A DNA stretch of 64,000 bases. It comes from a bacterium (GTDB lineage: Bacteria > UBP13 > UBA5359). Made by a program: the position numbers and the translations under genes. The DNA lies in the NCBI GenBank assembly GCA_028685295.1, contig JAQUEL010000001.1, positions 36,081 through 100,080 of the forward strand. The letters run 5' to 3'. Shown one piece after another: positions 24,816 to 34,557 of this stretch. Each line of letters opens with the position of its first letter. Position 1 is the stretch's first letter. The notes beneath the pieces were generated by a model that was given only the letters and a program-made list of their open reading frames with translations, was not told where the DNA came from and did no database searches.

Positions 24816-25910
24816 ATGATTGTTCGGAGAGATGCCAGACGTATTGCTTTAGGTACGCGTTACATCGGGGGAAATGGGCCTGTAATGGTGCAATCGATGG
24901 CCAATACCGATACCAGAAATGTAAAAGAGACGGCTGAGCAAATAGCCCGACTCAGAGACCTTGGCTGTGAGGCTATTAGAGTAGCCGTGCCGGATATGGA
25001 AGCCGCTCATGCGCTGGGTAAGATAAAGGCAACTGCCGGTATGCCGTTGATAGCGGATATACATTTCGATTATCGTCTGGCGCTGGAGGCGCTGAAGCAG
25101 GGCGTGGATAAACTGCGGCTTAATCCCGGCAATATCAGTGATGCCGGCAAGGTTAAGGAAATTGCCTGTGAGGCTAAGGCTAGAGGTGTACCTATCAGGG
25201 TGGGTGCCAATGCCGGCTCGCTCTCTCCGGATATCGTGGAGAGATATGGTGGTGCCGTAAGCGAAGCTATAGTCGAAAGTGCCTGGGAGCAGGTCCGTTT
25301 GCTGGAGGAGAATGGCTTTGAAGATATTGTCATATCTTTGAAGGCCTTTGATATAGAGAAGACCGTAGATGCATATGCCAGGATGGCTGAAAGAACGGAT
25401 TATCCTTTTCATATAGGTATAACTGAGGCAGGACGGGCCTGGGCCGGAACGATAAGGTCTTCTATCGGCATAGGCATACTGCTTTATAAAGGGCTGGGCG
25501 ATACTCTGCGCGTTTCATTGACGGCTGAGCCGGAAGAAGAGGTTAAAACAGCCTGGGAGATATTGAAATCTTTAGGCATACGCCAGCGTGGTCCCATAAT
25601 AATCTCCTGTCCAACCTGTGGCCGCTGTGAAGTAGATGTTATAGGCATGGCCCAGGAGGTGGAGAATCGCCTTAGCGGTGTCGCGGAACCGATAAAAATA
25701 GCCGTTATGGGATGCGTTGTAAACGGACCTGGTGAAGCCAGGGATGCCGATGTGGGGATAGCTGGCGGGCGTGGACGCGGTATGCTCTTTCGGCATGGGA
25801 AGATGCTCAAAGTGCTGCCGGAGCGTCTTCTGATACCGGCGCTTATGGCAGAAATAGATGATATATTGTTGAATCGGGAAGCGGGAGGAACGAAAAATGC
25901 GCATGAGTAA
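24816..25910 (+). CDS. ispG: 4-hydroxy-3-methylbut-2-enyl diphosphate synthase
   Basis: An iron-sulfur enzyme that makes HMBPP from MEcPP in the MEP pathway, drawing electrons from ferredoxin or flavodoxin. The 364-residue protein has the N-terminal TIM barrel (VMVQSMANTDTRN) and the C-terminal cluster domain with SCPTCGRCEVD and GCVVNGPGEARDADVG, supplying the three cysteines and the glutamate ligand. The gene directly abuts rseP and overlaps proS by 14 bp. Confidence 0.97.
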   Translation: MIVRRDARRIALGTRYIGGNGPVMVQSMANTDTRNVKETAEQIARLRDLGCEAIRVAVPDMEAAHALGKIKATAGMPLIADIHFDYRLALEALKQGVDKLRLNPGNISDAGKVKEIACEAKARGVPIRVGANAGSLSPDIVERYGGAVSEAIVESAWEQVRLLEENGFEDIVISLKAFDIEKTVDAYARMAERTDYPFHIGITEAGRAWAGTIRSSIGIGILLYKGLGDTLRVSLTAEPEEEVKTAWEILKSLGIRQRGPIIISCPTCGRCEVDVIGMAQEVENRLSGVAEPIKIAVMGCVVNGPGEARDADVGIAGGRGRGMLFRHGKMLKVLPERLLIPALMAEIDDILLNREAGGTKNAHE

Positions 25911-27624
25911 TCTCTTTTTGACTACTTTAAGGGAGATACCGGCAGAGGCGGAAACATCCGGCCATCGGCTCATGCTCAGGGCAGGAATGATAAGAAAACT
26001 GGCGGCAGGTATATACTCCTTTTTGCCGTTGGGATACAGAACTTTGGAAAAGATCTCTAATATCGTACGTCAGGAGATGAATGCAACAGGAGCGCAGGAG
26101 ATACTTCTACCGGCTTTGCAGCCGGCGGAGTTGTGGCAGGAATCCGGACGGTGGTTCAAGGGAGGCAAAGAGGTCATTCGCTTAAAGGACAGGAACGATC
26201 GGGATTTTTGTCTGGGGCCTACTCATGAAGAGGTTATTACCGATCTGATCCGTCATGAAGTTCGTTCCTATCGGCAACTGCCGCTGATGCTTTATCAGAT
26301 ACAGACAAAGTTTCGTGATGAATTACGTCCCCGTTCAGGAGTGATAAGATCGCGGGAGTTTATAATGAAGGATTTGTACTCCTTTGACCGTGACCGGGAA
26401 GGTTTAGATGAGAGCTATAACAAAATGTATACGGCCTATGATGCAGCCTTCAGACGCTGTGGGTTACAAACTCTGGTTGTCGAAGCCGATCCGGGTATGA
26501 TTGGCGGCACGGATTCGATGGAATTCATGGCTCCTTCTGATGCCGGAGAAGATATTGTTATTATCTGCAATACCTGTAAATATGCTGCTAATCGAGAGGC
26601 AGCCAGGATCAGGACGGCAACGGCGGAGAATGGGCCGGAGAAGGAAATGGAAACCGTTCTGACCCCGGAAGTAAGGACCATAAGTCAATTGGCAGACTTT
26701 CTGAACCTTCCGGCTGAGCGTATGGTAAAGACCCTTATCTATCGGAATGGTGAAGGAAGAATGATTGCTGTTCTGATACGGGGAGATAGGGAAGTCAATG
26801 AATTTAAGCTGGCAAAGCTGCTTAATTCCAGCGAATTGATTCTGGCTGAGCCGGAAGAAATAGAAGCACTGACCGGAGCTCCGGTAGGTTTTTCAGGGCC
26901 TGTTGGACTTGAGGAGAAAGCAACTATTGTCGTGGATTCAGATGTTACCGAAATGCGCAACTTCGTTACCGGAGCCAATGAAGCTAATGCTCATTTTATA
27001 AACGTTAATATAGGCAGAGATTTCTCGCCGGATATAATCGATGATGTGAAACTGGCCAGATCGGGAGACCCCTGTCCTAAATGCAATGGATTTTTGGTAG
27101 AAGAGCGGGGGATAGAGATAGGACATATCTTTAAGCTGGGTACCAGGTATACCGAAGCCATGCACGCCGTTTACCTTGATGAGACCGGAACCGAGCAGAC
27201 GATTATCATGGGGTGCTACGGCATAGGTATAAGTCGTCTGGTAGCTGCCATTATTGAGCAGAACCATGATGAGCAAGGCATTGTCTGGCCTGCCTCAGTG
27301 GCGCCTTACCACGTTTATATCGTGCAGATCTCTCCCGGTGACGAGGGGCAGGCAGAGATGATACGGCAATTATGTGCTACTTTTGACAGTAGCGGCATAG
27401 AGTATATCCTCGATGATAGAGATGAGCGACCGGGTGTTAAATTTAAAGACGCAGATCTTATAGGATTGCCTGTCAGAGCGGTAATCGGGCCCAGATCTCT
27501 GGAAAGTAAGCTGGTAGAGATAAAGTGTCGTCGAAGTAGCGAGGAAAAGAAGGTCTCACTGGCAGATGCAGCTATGGAGGTCAAGTCCATATTGGGAGGG
27601 GACGCTTTTGTTTGTACTATCTGA
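25897..27624 (+). CDS. proS: Prolyl-tRNA synthetase, bacterial type with editing domain
   Basis: Charges tRNA-Pro. The 575-residue protein opens with the class II core (SNLFLTTLREIPAEAE, GLRA-type motif SGHRLMLRAGMIRKL). It shows FCLGPTHEEVITDLI and RDELRPRSGVIRSREFIMKD motif 2, and carries the YbaK-like INS editing domain at about residues 225-395. Motif 3 is MGCYGIGISRLVAAI. A C-terminal anticodon-binding domain completes it. GGGAGG lies ahead of ATG 25897; ATG 25903 is a possible alternative. The mgtC-like gene overlaps its 3' end. Confidence 0.97.
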   Translation: MRMSNLFLTTLREIPAEAETSGHRLMLRAGMIRKLAAGIYSFLPLGYRTLEKISNIVRQEMNATGAQEILLPALQPAELWQESGRWFKGGKEVIRLKDRNDRDFCLGPTHEEVITDLIRHEVRSYRQLPLMLYQIQTKFRDELRPRSGVIRSREFIMKDLYSFDRDREGLDESYNKMYTAYDAAFRRCGLQTLVVEADPGMIGGTDSMEFMAPSDAGEDIVIICNTCKYAANREAARIRTATAENGPEKEMETVLTPEVRTISQLADFLNLPAERMVKTLIYRNGEGRMIAVLIRGDREVNEFKLAKLLNSSELILAEPEEIEALTGAPVGFSGPVGLEEKATIVVDSDVTEMRNFVTGANEANAHFINVNIGRDFSPDIIDDVKLARSGDPCPKCNGFLVEERGIEIGHIFKLGTRYTEAMHAVYLDETGTEQTIIMGCYGIGISRLVAAIIEQNHDEQGIVWPASVAPYHVYIVQISPGDEGQAEMIRQLCATFDSSGIEYILDDRDERPGVKFKDADLIGLPVRAVIGPRSLESKLVEIKCRRSSEEKKVSLADAAMEVKSILGGDAFVCTI

Positions 27625-28270
27625 TCTATCAGTAATCATACGTTTGTTGGCGGCCGTTGTTCTGGGAGGGCTGATCGGCCTGGAACGAGAGATGCATGAT
27701 AAACCGGCAGGTTTCAGGACACATATCCTGGTTAGTGTGGGAGCAGCTTTATATATGATAGTTTCGCTCAGTTTCAACGGACCGAACATGGACCCGGCCA
27801 GAATTGCAGCTCAGGTGGTAACCGGCATAGGCTTTCTGGGTGCGGGCACTATTTTTCGTTCCGGCAGTGCCACCAAAGGTTTGACCACAGCAGCCAGTCT
27901 ATGGGCCGCAGCCGGTATAGGTCTGTCGGTAGGAATAGGTGGAGTTTTCTTTCGTGTAGCGATTTATGCCACGCTTATAGTTTTATCTGCGCTAATACTG
28001 CTGGCTAGATTCGAGAGCCTCTTTGTGCCTCGTGACCGTCGTCGCCTTTTCACGCTGACCATGGTGGATCGTCCCGGGCAGCTCGGTATAGTCGGTACCA
28101 AGCTGGGAGAAATAGGGGTAAATATCCGCAATGTGGATATTTCTCAAGGTGAGGAAAATAATACTCTGACCATGAGTTTGCTGTTGAGCATACCACCCGA
28201 TTTCACCTTTGATGATATTAAGTCTATAATAAGAGATATAGAGGGGGTTAAAGCGGTTAACTGGGAGTGA
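27608..28270 (+). CDS. MgtC/SapB family membrane protein with C-terminal ACT-like domain
   Basis: MgtC family proteins are membrane proteins linked to growth in low Mg2+ and to control of ATP synthase in pathogens; the role in environmental Clostridia is unknown. Four or five transmembrane helices cover about residues 1-140, with family motifs LGGLIGLEREMHDKPAGFRTH and GIGFLGAGTIFRSG. A C-terminal ACT-like domain (about 150-220) includes MVDRPGQLGIVGTKLGEIGVNI. The start is taken as TTG 27608 after GGGAGGGGA, giving 220 residues and a 17-bp overlap with proS. Confidence 0.88.
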   Translation: MFVLSDLSVIIRLLAAVVLGGLIGLEREMHDKPAGFRTHILVSVGAALYMIVSLSFNGPNMDPARIAAQVVTGIGFLGAGTIFRSGSATKGLTTAASLWAAAGIGLSVGIGGVFFRVAIYATLIVLSALILLARFESLFVPRDRRRLFTLTMVDRPGQLGIVGTKLGEIGVNIRNVDISQGEENNTLTMSLLLSIPPDFTFDDIKSIIRDIEGVKAVNWE

Positions 28271-28328
28271 TCGCTATTGTATTGCCCGTTGAATTATGAT
28301 ATTATACTTTAAGCTTATATGTTTTCTG

Positions 28329-28363
28329 CAAAGAGTGGGAGTTCGCCCACTCTTTGTTGTTGT
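28329..28363 (+). terminator. Terminator or attenuator between the mgtC-like gene and rimP
   Basis: CAAAGAGTGGG pairs with CCCACTCTTTG around AGTTCG, followed by TTGTTGTT. A TATACT box at 28303-28308 lies just upstream without a good -35, so it may attenuate a rimP-nusA transcript rather than only end the previous one. Confidence 0.7.
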
Positions 28364-28392
28364 TAAGGGTTTTCGAAAGGAAGCGTGTCTCT

Positions 28393-28845
28393 ATGAAGCT
28401 TGTTGAGCGTCTGGAAGCGATTATCGAACCGATACTGGCAAGAGAGAATTACGAATTGGTGGATATAGAATTCGTTAGAGCCGGTCGGCATAGTTATCTC
28501 CGTCTTTTTGTTGATAAGGATGGTGGTGTGACTTTGGATGATTGTGAGCATATCAGCTGCACGGTCGGTGCTTATCTTGATGAGAGCGATCTGATGACCG
28601 AAGCTTATCATTTGGAAGTATCTTCGCCCGGATTGGATAGAGTAATAAAGAAAGAGAAGGACTTTCGACGCTTTGCCGGCAGGAAGGCAAGCATAACCAC
28701 TTTTTATCCTATAGAGGATCGCAGGAAGTTCAACGGAATGCTTAAAGGGCTGAAAGAGGGAAAAGTTTTGATAGAGGTGGAAGATGTCGTCTATGCCATA
28801 CCTCTTGAAGATATAAGCAAGACTAGATTGGTTGCAGATATATAA
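28393..28845 (+). CDS. rimP: Ribosome maturation factor RimP
   Basis: Helps 30S subunit assembly, including S12 incorporation. The 150-residue protein shows LVDIEFVRAGRHSYLRLFVDKDGG, the DCEHISCTVGAYLDE helix and YHLEVSSPGLDRVI, then the C-terminal SH3-like domain. ATG 28393 has AAAGGAAG upstream and matches homologue starts. It heads the rimP-nusA-rnpM-infB operon. Confidence 0.95.
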   Translation: MKLVERLEAIIEPILARENYELVDIEFVRAGRHSYLRLFVDKDGGVTLDDCEHISCTVGAYLDESDLMTEAYHLEVSSPGLDRVIKKEKDFRRFAGRKASITTFYPIEDRRKFNGMLKGLKEGKVLIEVEDVVYAIPLEDISKTRLVADI

Positions 28846-28863
28846 GGAGAGGAGTAAATAGTT

Positions 28864-30345
28864 ATGAATATGGAACTGATGGATGCGCTCCACCAGATAG
28901 CCGAGGAGCGTGGCGTGCCTATAGAGATGCTGAAAGAAGCTCTTGAGGCTGCGCTTATTTCTGCTTATCGTAAGAATTATGGCGGTGCGCAGGCCATTCG
29001 CATAGATCTTGATAGTGGTGACAACATCAAGGTAATAGCAGAGAAGAGCATCGTTGATGTTGTCGAAGATTCAGCTGCTGAAGTGAGTCTTGAAGAAGCC
29101 AAGGAGGTCGATGCCGCTGCGGAAGTGGGTTCGATCATGGAGTATGAAGTTACTCCAGGTGAATTCGGACGAATTGCCGCACAAACCGCCAAGCAGGTTA
29201 TTATGCAACGAGTTAGGGAAGCCGAACGCGATGTAATATATGAGGAATATTCTCGTCGTATAGGTGAGATTGTTACCGGTGTTGTTCAGCGAGTGGAGAA
29301 CCGTCATGTGCTGGTTAATCTTGGAAAGACGGACGCTGTGATCCCTCCGGGTGAACAGGCCCCTCAGGACCGCTATCGCCACAACGAGAGAATAAAAATT
29401 TATGTTATGGAAGCGGCTAAAACACCCAGGGGCCCGCAAGTAAAAGTATCCAGGACCCATCCCGGGCTGGTAAAGCGCCTGTTCGAGATAGAAGTGCCTG
29501 AGATCCATGACGGCATTGTGGAGATTAAGTCGGTAGCCCGTGAAGCCGGCTCTCGTTCCAAAATTGCTGTTGTTTCCAGAGACGTAAGCGTAGATGCGGT
29601 AGGGTCTTGTGTTGGCGCTAAGGGTTCGCGAGTGCAGATGGTTGTTGATGAGCTTAAGGGCGAGAAAATTGATATCGTACCGTGGGATTCTGACATATCC
29701 CGCTTTATTTCATCGGCTCTCAGCCCGGCCAAGGTAACGTTTGTCAAGTTGAATTCCGATGAAGAGAGTGCCGTTGTTGTGGTTCCGGACGATCAGTTGT
29801 CTCTGGCTATCGGAAAGAGCGGACAGAATGTACGTCTGGCTGTAAAGCTTACCGGATGGAAGATAGATATCAAGAGCGCTACTGATTACAAGGAGATCGA
29901 GGCCCAGGAGGCACAGCGCCATAAAGAAGAGATGGAGCGGTTGATGGATAGTATTACCGCTGAAATGCATAAAGAAAGCGAAGTGACTCAGGCTGAAACA
30001 GCTGAAGCGGAAGAGCTGCCCATAAGCGAGCTCAAGCCCGAGGAACTGGATGCGACCCTTTCTGCTGCCGCTCTTCTGAAAGAAGAGGGACAGGATACTG
30101 AGCAGGATAATCTAATAACCATGGCAGATATCAACAGCGTCATTACCTTTGATGATCTGGCGGTGGATATCAATGCCCATAGCTTGGGCATTATAGATGA
30201 AGAAGAGGGGCCGGGTACCGGTAAAGGAAAGCGAAAGAAGAAATCCGGGCGCTCCGAAGAGGAGAAGATGCTCGGTAAGCCGAGGACAAAGAAGAGGAGC
30301 CGTAAGGCTATGGTGGAAGAGGATGAGGAAGATCTCTATTTATAA
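28864..30345 (+). CDS. nusA: Transcription termination/antitermination factor NusA with long C-terminal tail
   Basis: NusA binds RNA polymerase and nascent RNA to control pausing, termination and antitermination. Domains in order: N-terminal RNAP-binding domain (about 1-130), S1 (about 135-200), and KH1 and KH2 (about 205-345), including GSCVGAKGSRVQMVV and LAIGKSGQNVRLA. From about residue 350 a further 140 residues follow: an acidic helix-rich stretch, then a lysine-rich segment (GKRKKKSGRSEEEK) and a final acidic end. Typical Firmicutes NusA ends near 370 residues, so this tail is unusual. The gene lies 18 bp after rimP. Confidence 0.95.
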   Translation: MNMELMDALHQIAEERGVPIEMLKEALEAALISAYRKNYGGAQAIRIDLDSGDNIKVIAEKSIVDVVEDSAAEVSLEEAKEVDAAAEVGSIMEYEVTPGEFGRIAAQTAKQVIMQRVREAERDVIYEEYSRRIGEIVTGVVQRVENRHVLVNLGKTDAVIPPGEQAPQDRYRHNERIKIYVMEAAKTPRGPQVKVSRTHPGLVKRLFEIEVPEIHDGIVEIKSVAREAGSRSKIAVVSRDVSVDAVGSCVGAKGSRVQMVVDELKGEKIDIVPWDSDISRFISSALSPAKVTFVKLNSDEESAVVVVPDDQLSLAIGKSGQNVRLAVKLTGWKIDIKSATDYKEIEAQEAQRHKEEMERLMDSITAEMHKESEVTQAETAEAEELPISELKPEELDATLSAAALLKEEGQDTEQDNLITMADINSVITFDDLAVDINAHSLGIIDEEEGPGTGKGKRKKKSGRSEEEKMLGKPRTKKRSRKAMVEEDEEDLYL

Positions 30346-30357
30346 GGAGAGATCGCG

Positions 30358-30624
30358 GTGAAGACACGACATGAGCCGATACGCATGTGTGCAGGGTGTG
30401 GAGTATCCAGACCTAAACGGGAATTGATCAGGATGGTAAGGACGCCGGAAGGCCGTGTCCAGGTAGATGAAAGCGGTAAAAAGTCCGGGCGCGGTATCTA
30501 TATTTGTCCATCATCGGAGTGCTACGCCCGGGCGTTGAAAAGTAGAAGGCTTCATAGAGCCTTTGGAGGAGAACCCGATCCCGAATTGGCTGAAGTAGTC
30601 TTAAAATTATCAGGAAAGGGGTGA
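30358..30624 (+). CDS. rnpM: YlxR-family RNA-binding protein (RnpM)
   Basis: The YlxR family was described as a nucleic-acid-binding protein and, in Bacillus, as an RNase P modulator. This 88-residue copy has the hallmark opening RMCAGCGVSRPKRELIRMV and GRGIYICPSSEC. The start is GTG 30358 after AAGGAGAG. The usual next gene, the L7Ae-like ylxQ, is absent; infB follows directly after 5 nt. Confidence 0.92.
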   Translation: MKTRHEPIRMCAGCGVSRPKRELIRMVRTPEGRVQVDESGKKSGRGIYICPSSECYARALKSRRLHRAFGGEPDPELAEVVLKLSGKG

Positions 30625-30629
30625 GTGCG

Positions 30630-32708
30630 ATGAAGGTGCGCGTATATGAATTAGCAAAGAAGGTAAATCTTTCTAATAAAGATTTGCTTGACATATTGCA
30701 TGATCTGGGAATTCAAGCTGTGAATCATTCCAGCAGCATCGACGAATCGGAAGCTCAACTTGTCAGGGAATATTTGGAAGAGGAGCGGAAAAACTCGGAC
30801 GAAGGCGGTGAATTGCCGCCTAATTTCGTCAGGGTGGATGATAAGATAACCATTAAAAATTTGGCTGTTGCTATGGAGATAGATCCGGTGGAAATATTGA
30901 AAAAACTTTTGGTTCTTGGAGTGGCAGCCAATGAAAACCAGGCGGTTGATCAACGGGTGGCAGCGCATTTAGCGGCGCAGTTCGACTTTATAGCCGGCGG
31001 AGAAGAGATGATTCCTAAAGCCAGAGAGGCCTATCAGGTAAAGCTGGCTGAAAAGGCGGCGGCAGAGGAGAAGACAGCGGTATCCGCGGGGGTGGGTGCT
31101 GATAATGTTCAGGCCGGCGAAGGCAGAGCAGTGGTTCATACAGAAGACGAAATCAAATCGGAGATTGATCAAATCAGCGAAGGTATACAAGTGGGTCCTG
31201 CAGAGGAGCGTCCGCCTATTGTTACAATCATGGGACACGTAGACCACGGCAAGACCTCTTTGCTCGATGCGATAAGAAAGACAAATGTAACCGAGAGCGA
31301 ATCGGGTGGAATCACTCAGCATATCGGTGCTTATCAGGTTATACTGTCCGGCAAGCGAATAACTTTTCTGGATACGCCGGGCCATGAAGCCTTTACGTCT
31401 ATGAGGGCCAGAGGTGCGCAGGTAACCGACATTGCTGTCTTGGTGGTAGCCGCTGACGATGGCTTGATGCCTCAATCGATTGAAGCTATTGATCATGCCA
31501 GGGCCGCCGGGGTGCCGATAGTAGTGGCTATCAACAAAATTGATAGGCCTGATGCTAATACGGAGCGGGTAAGACAGCAATTAGCCGAGCATAATCTGCT
31601 TCCCGAAGATTGGGGTGGCGATACTATCTGCGTAGAAGTATCTGCTCTCAAAAAAATGGGAATTGACAATCTCCTGGAAATGATACTTCTGGTGGCTGAG
31701 ATGGCCGAACTCAAAGCCTGGCCCAAGGGACAGGTTATGGGAACAGTTGTAGAGGCCAGTATGGATAAGAGCAAGGGTGCATTGGCTACCGTTCTCATAA
31801 GTAATGGTACTTTAAGAGTAGGCGATAATATCATTGTTGGAACGGTCAGCGGAAAAGTACGTGCCATGATTAACGACAGAGGAGAACGCGTCAAGGCGGC
31901 AGGTCCCGCTATGCCTGTGGAAATCTTCGGTCTTTCTGAAGTACCGCAGGCGGGAGATGAATTGAACGTAGTTGAAGATGAACGTATTGCACGTCAAATA
32001 GCTGCCGGGCGCCAAATAAGAGATAGGGAGAAGAAGCTGGCACAGGGGCAGCGTATGTCTCTTGATGATCTCTTTAAGCAGGTTCAGGAAGGTGTTACGC
32101 ATACACTGAACATAATTTTGAAAGCGGATGTCCAGGGTACTGTTGAGGCTGTCAGACAGTCGCTGGAGAACCTGGCGACAGATGAAGTAACCGTGAATAT
32201 TATCCACGAGGGTGTAGGTGGCATATCCGAATCAGACGTGACGCTGGCGACGGCGTCAAATGCCATTGTGGTAGGCTTTAACGTAAAACCGGACGGCAAA
32301 GCCGCTAAAGCGGCTCAGACGGAGAATATCGATCTGCGGCTTTACAAGGTTATTTATGAATTGCTTGATAATGTAAATGCTGCGATCAACGGTATGTTGG
32401 AACCGGAACAGCATGAGGTAATGCTGGGTACAGCCGAGGTCAGGGCTATCTTTAAGACGCCGAAGGGTATTGTGGCAGGGTCTTACGTTCTGGATGGCAA
32501 AGTTGTCAGAGGTGCTAGAGTAAGGCTTATAAGATCTGATGAGGTTATATTTGAAGGTCGTATAAATACATTGCGGCGCTTTAAAGAGGATGTGCGCGAA
32601 GTGACGGCCGGTTACGAGTGCGGTATAGGTCTTGATGGAAATAACGATATACAGGAAGGCGATCGCATGATAGCCTTCACTATTGAGGAAACGGCCAGAG
32701 CCGTTTAG
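30630..32708 (+). CDS. infB: Translation initiation factor IF-2
   Basis: GTPase that places initiator tRNA on the 30S subunit. The 692-residue protein has an N-terminal IF2N domain ([19 protein letters not shown]), a fairly short linker, a second IF2N-like unit, then the G domain with [29 protein letters not shown] and NKIDRPDAN. The C-terminal domains II-IV follow. ATG 30630 with AAAGGGG nine nt upstream is preferred over the in-frame GTG at 30621. rbfA, usually next, is absent; a terminator follows. Confidence 0.96.
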   Translation: MKVRVYELAKKVNLSNKDLLDILHDLGIQAVNHSSSIDESEAQLVREYLEEERKNSDEGGELPPNFVRVDDKITIKNLAVAMEIDPVEILKKLLVLGVAANENQAVDQRVAAHLAAQFDFIAGGEEMIPKAREAYQVKLAEKAAAEEKTAVSAGVGADNVQAGEGRAVVHTEDEIKSEIDQISEGIQVGPAEERPPIVTIMGHVDHGKTSLLDAIRKTNVTESESGGITQHIGAYQVILSGKRITFLDTPGHEAFTSMRARGAQVTDIAVLVVAADDGLMPQSIEAIDHARAAGVPIVVAINKIDRPDANTERVRQQLAEHNLLPEDWGGDTICVEVSALKKMGIDNLLEMILLVAEMAELKAWPKGQVMGTVVEASMDKSKGALATVLISNGTLRVGDNIIVGTVSGKVRAMINDRGERVKAAGPAMPVEIFGLSEVPQAGDELNVVEDERIARQIAAGRQIRDREKKLAQGQRMSLDDLFKQVQEGVTHTLNIILKADVQGTVEAVRQSLENLATDEVTVNIIHEGVGGISESDVTLATASNAIVVGFNVKPDGKAAKAAQTENIDLRLYKVIYELLDNVNAAINGMLEPEQHEVMLGTAEVRAIFKTPKGIVAGSYVLDGKVVRGARVRLIRSDEVIFEGRINTLRRFKEDVREVTAGYECGIGLDGNNDIQEGDRMIAFTIEETARAV

Positions 32709-32720
32709 TAAGGTTATTAA

Positions 32721-32759
32721 AACCGGCAGGCGTCTTCACAAGGCCTGCCGGTTCTTCTA
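32721..32759 (+). terminator. Terminator after infB
   Basis: AACCGGCAGGC pairs perfectly with GCCTGCCGGTT (11 bp), followed by CTTCTATAAT. It ends the rimP-nusA-rnpM-infB operon early compared with other Firmicutes. Confidence 0.8.
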
Positions 32760-32792
32760 TAATGTGATAAGAGACCTTAGGGAGTATAGCTA

Positions 32793-34094
32793 ATGATTTA
32801 CAACGCCTCCGCTGAATGTATGGACCGCAAGGCGCTTGAAAGGCTGCAAATGGAGCGGTTGCAGCAGACTGTCAAGCACGTATATGAAAATGTACCACTT
32901 TACAAAGAACGATTTGATGCCAAAGGGATAACACCGGGAGATATTAAAACCCTTGAGGATTTAGAGCTTCTTCCTTTTACAGTAAAGGATGACCTTCGTC
33001 AAACGTATCCATTCGGCATGTTTGCCGTTTCAATGCGTCAAGTTGCCAGGATTCATGCCTCTTCAGGTACTACCGGCCATCCAATAGTCGTAGGCTACAC
33101 ATCTGAAGATATCAATACCTGGGCCGAAGCTATTGCCAGAACTCTGTCTGCAGGAGGGACTACAGTCGGAGATATAGTGCACAATGCTTATGGCTACGGA
33201 CTCTTTACCGGTGGCCTGGGGATTCATTACGGCGCCGAAAGATTAGGCGCCGCTGTAGTCCCTATCTCCGGCGGGCAGACCAAGCGGCAGGTACAACTGC
33301 TGCAGGATTTTGGCAGCAATGTCATCTGTTGTACCCCATCATATGCTCTCTATATAGGTGAAATGGCTGCTGAAGCAGAGCTCGATCTGGAGAAGCTCCC
33401 ATTGAGGGCCGGTTTTTTCGGTGCCGAGCCCTGGACTGAGGCCATGCGAAAGACGATTGAAGATTGTCTTGGAATAGAGGCGCTGGATATATACGGTCTG
33501 AGTGAGGTTATGGGACCGGGAGTGTCATACAACTGTCTCTTGAAATGCGGATTGCATATTAATGAAGATTTTTTCATCCCTGAAATAATTGATCCCATTA
33601 CCGGAAAGCCATTACCTCCCGGCGAAACGGGAGAGCTGGTCTTTACCACTATCACCAAAGAGGCCTTTCCCGTTATTAGATATCGCACCAGAGACATTAC
33701 CAGTCTGTCATACGAGAAATGCTCCTGTGGAAGAACGTTTGCACGTATGCAAAGAGTGAGTGGTCGTACTGATGATATGCTGATTATTCGTGGTGTAAAT
33801 ATCTTTCCATCTCAGATTGAGAGCGTTCTTATGGAGATAGAGGAGACGGAACCCCACTACCAGCTTATCGTTGATCGTCAAGAGAAGAGTCTTGATACTC
33901 TTGAAGTGTGGGTAGAGGTATCAGCAAATATATTTTCTGATGAAATGCGTAAATTAGAAGCTCTTCAGAAAAAAGTTCGGCATGAGATTGAAGCCCTTTT
34001 GGGGATATCTGTCAGCGTGAAGCTGGTTGAGCCTAGGACTATTGCCCGCAGTGAGGGCAAAGCCAAAAGAATAATCGACAAGCGAGAGATATAG
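32793..34094 (+). CDS. paaK: Phenylacetate--CoA ligase family protein
   Basis: Adenylate-forming ligase that activates phenylacetate or a related aryl acid to its CoA thioester. The 433-residue protein shows the AMP-binding P-loop [14 protein letters not shown] near residue 90, [11 protein letters not shown], and the C-terminal hinge and lysine region ([31 protein letters not shown]). In anaerobes this family often sits beside indolepyruvate ferredoxin oxidoreductase (iorAB) for aromatic amino acid breakdown; iorAB is not here. An ACT-domain gene follows after 12 nt, a common pairing. The exact substrate is uncertain. Confidence 0.9.
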   Translation: MIYNASAECMDRKALERLQMERLQQTVKHVYENVPLYKERFDAKGITPGDIKTLEDLELLPFTVKDDLRQTYPFGMFAVSMRQVARIHASSGTTGHPIVVGYTSEDINTWAEAIARTLSAGGTTVGDIVHNAYGYGLFTGGLGIHYGAERLGAAVVPISGGQTKRQVQLLQDFGSNVICCTPSYALYIGEMAAEAELDLEKLPLRAGFFGAEPWTEAMRKTIEDCLGIEALDIYGLSEVMGPGVSYNCLLKCGLHINEDFFIPEIIDPITGKPLPPGETGELVFTTITKEAFPVIRYRTRDITSLSYEKCSCGRTFARMQRVSGRTDDMLIIRGVNIFPSQIESVLMEIEETEPHYQLIVDRQEKSLDTLEVWVEVSANIFSDEMRKLEALQKKVRHEIEALLGISVSVKLVEPRTIARSEGKAKRIIDKREI

Positions 34095-34106
34095 CGGAGG
34101 TTAGCC

Positions 34107-34538
34107 ATGGCTGTTACCCAGATTTCAGTTTTTCTGGAGAATAAATCCGGCCGCTTGGCCGAATTGACGGAGATTCTGGCTGAAGCGAGCATTAATATAA
34201 GAGCGCTATCAGTGGCAGAGACGGTGGATTACGGTGTGCTGCGATTGATTGTCGACAAGCCTGATCTCGCTTGCGAACGTCTTCGACAAGCCGGATTTAC
34301 CATTACGGAAACGCAGGTCCTGGCATTAGAAATCCCGGATCGGCCAGGTGGCCTGGCCGATGTTATAAGGCTGCTGTCCAATGCCGGCATCAATGTCGAG
34401 TACGTCTATGCTTTTGTAGGCAAGGCAAAAGATAATGCCATTGTTGTTCTTAGACTTGAAGAGATTGACCAGGCGGTAAAACTTCTTAAAAAGCATGGCC
34501 TTGAGGCTGTTCCGGCTGAAAATATCTACCGGATGTGA
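34107..34538 (+). CDS. Tandem ACT-domain protein
   Basis: A 143-residue protein made of two ACT domains (about residues 4-70 and 73-140), seen as FLENKSGRLAELTEILAEA and IPDRPGGLADVIRLLSNAG. ACT domains bind amino acids and pass the signal to enzymes. It follows paaK closely and may sense an aromatic or branched-chain amino acid for that pathway; this is inference from position. No catalytic domain is present. RBS GCGGAGG lies before ATG 34107. Confidence 0.9.
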   Translation: MAVTQISVFLENKSGRLAELTEILAEASINIRALSVAETVDYGVLRLIVDKPDLACERLRQAGFTITETQVLALEIPDRPGGLADVIRLLSNAGINVEYVYAFVGKAKDNAIVVLRLEEIDQAVKLLKKHGLEAVPAENIYRM

Positions 34539-34557
34539 GTTGCCGAAGGAGTAAGCG

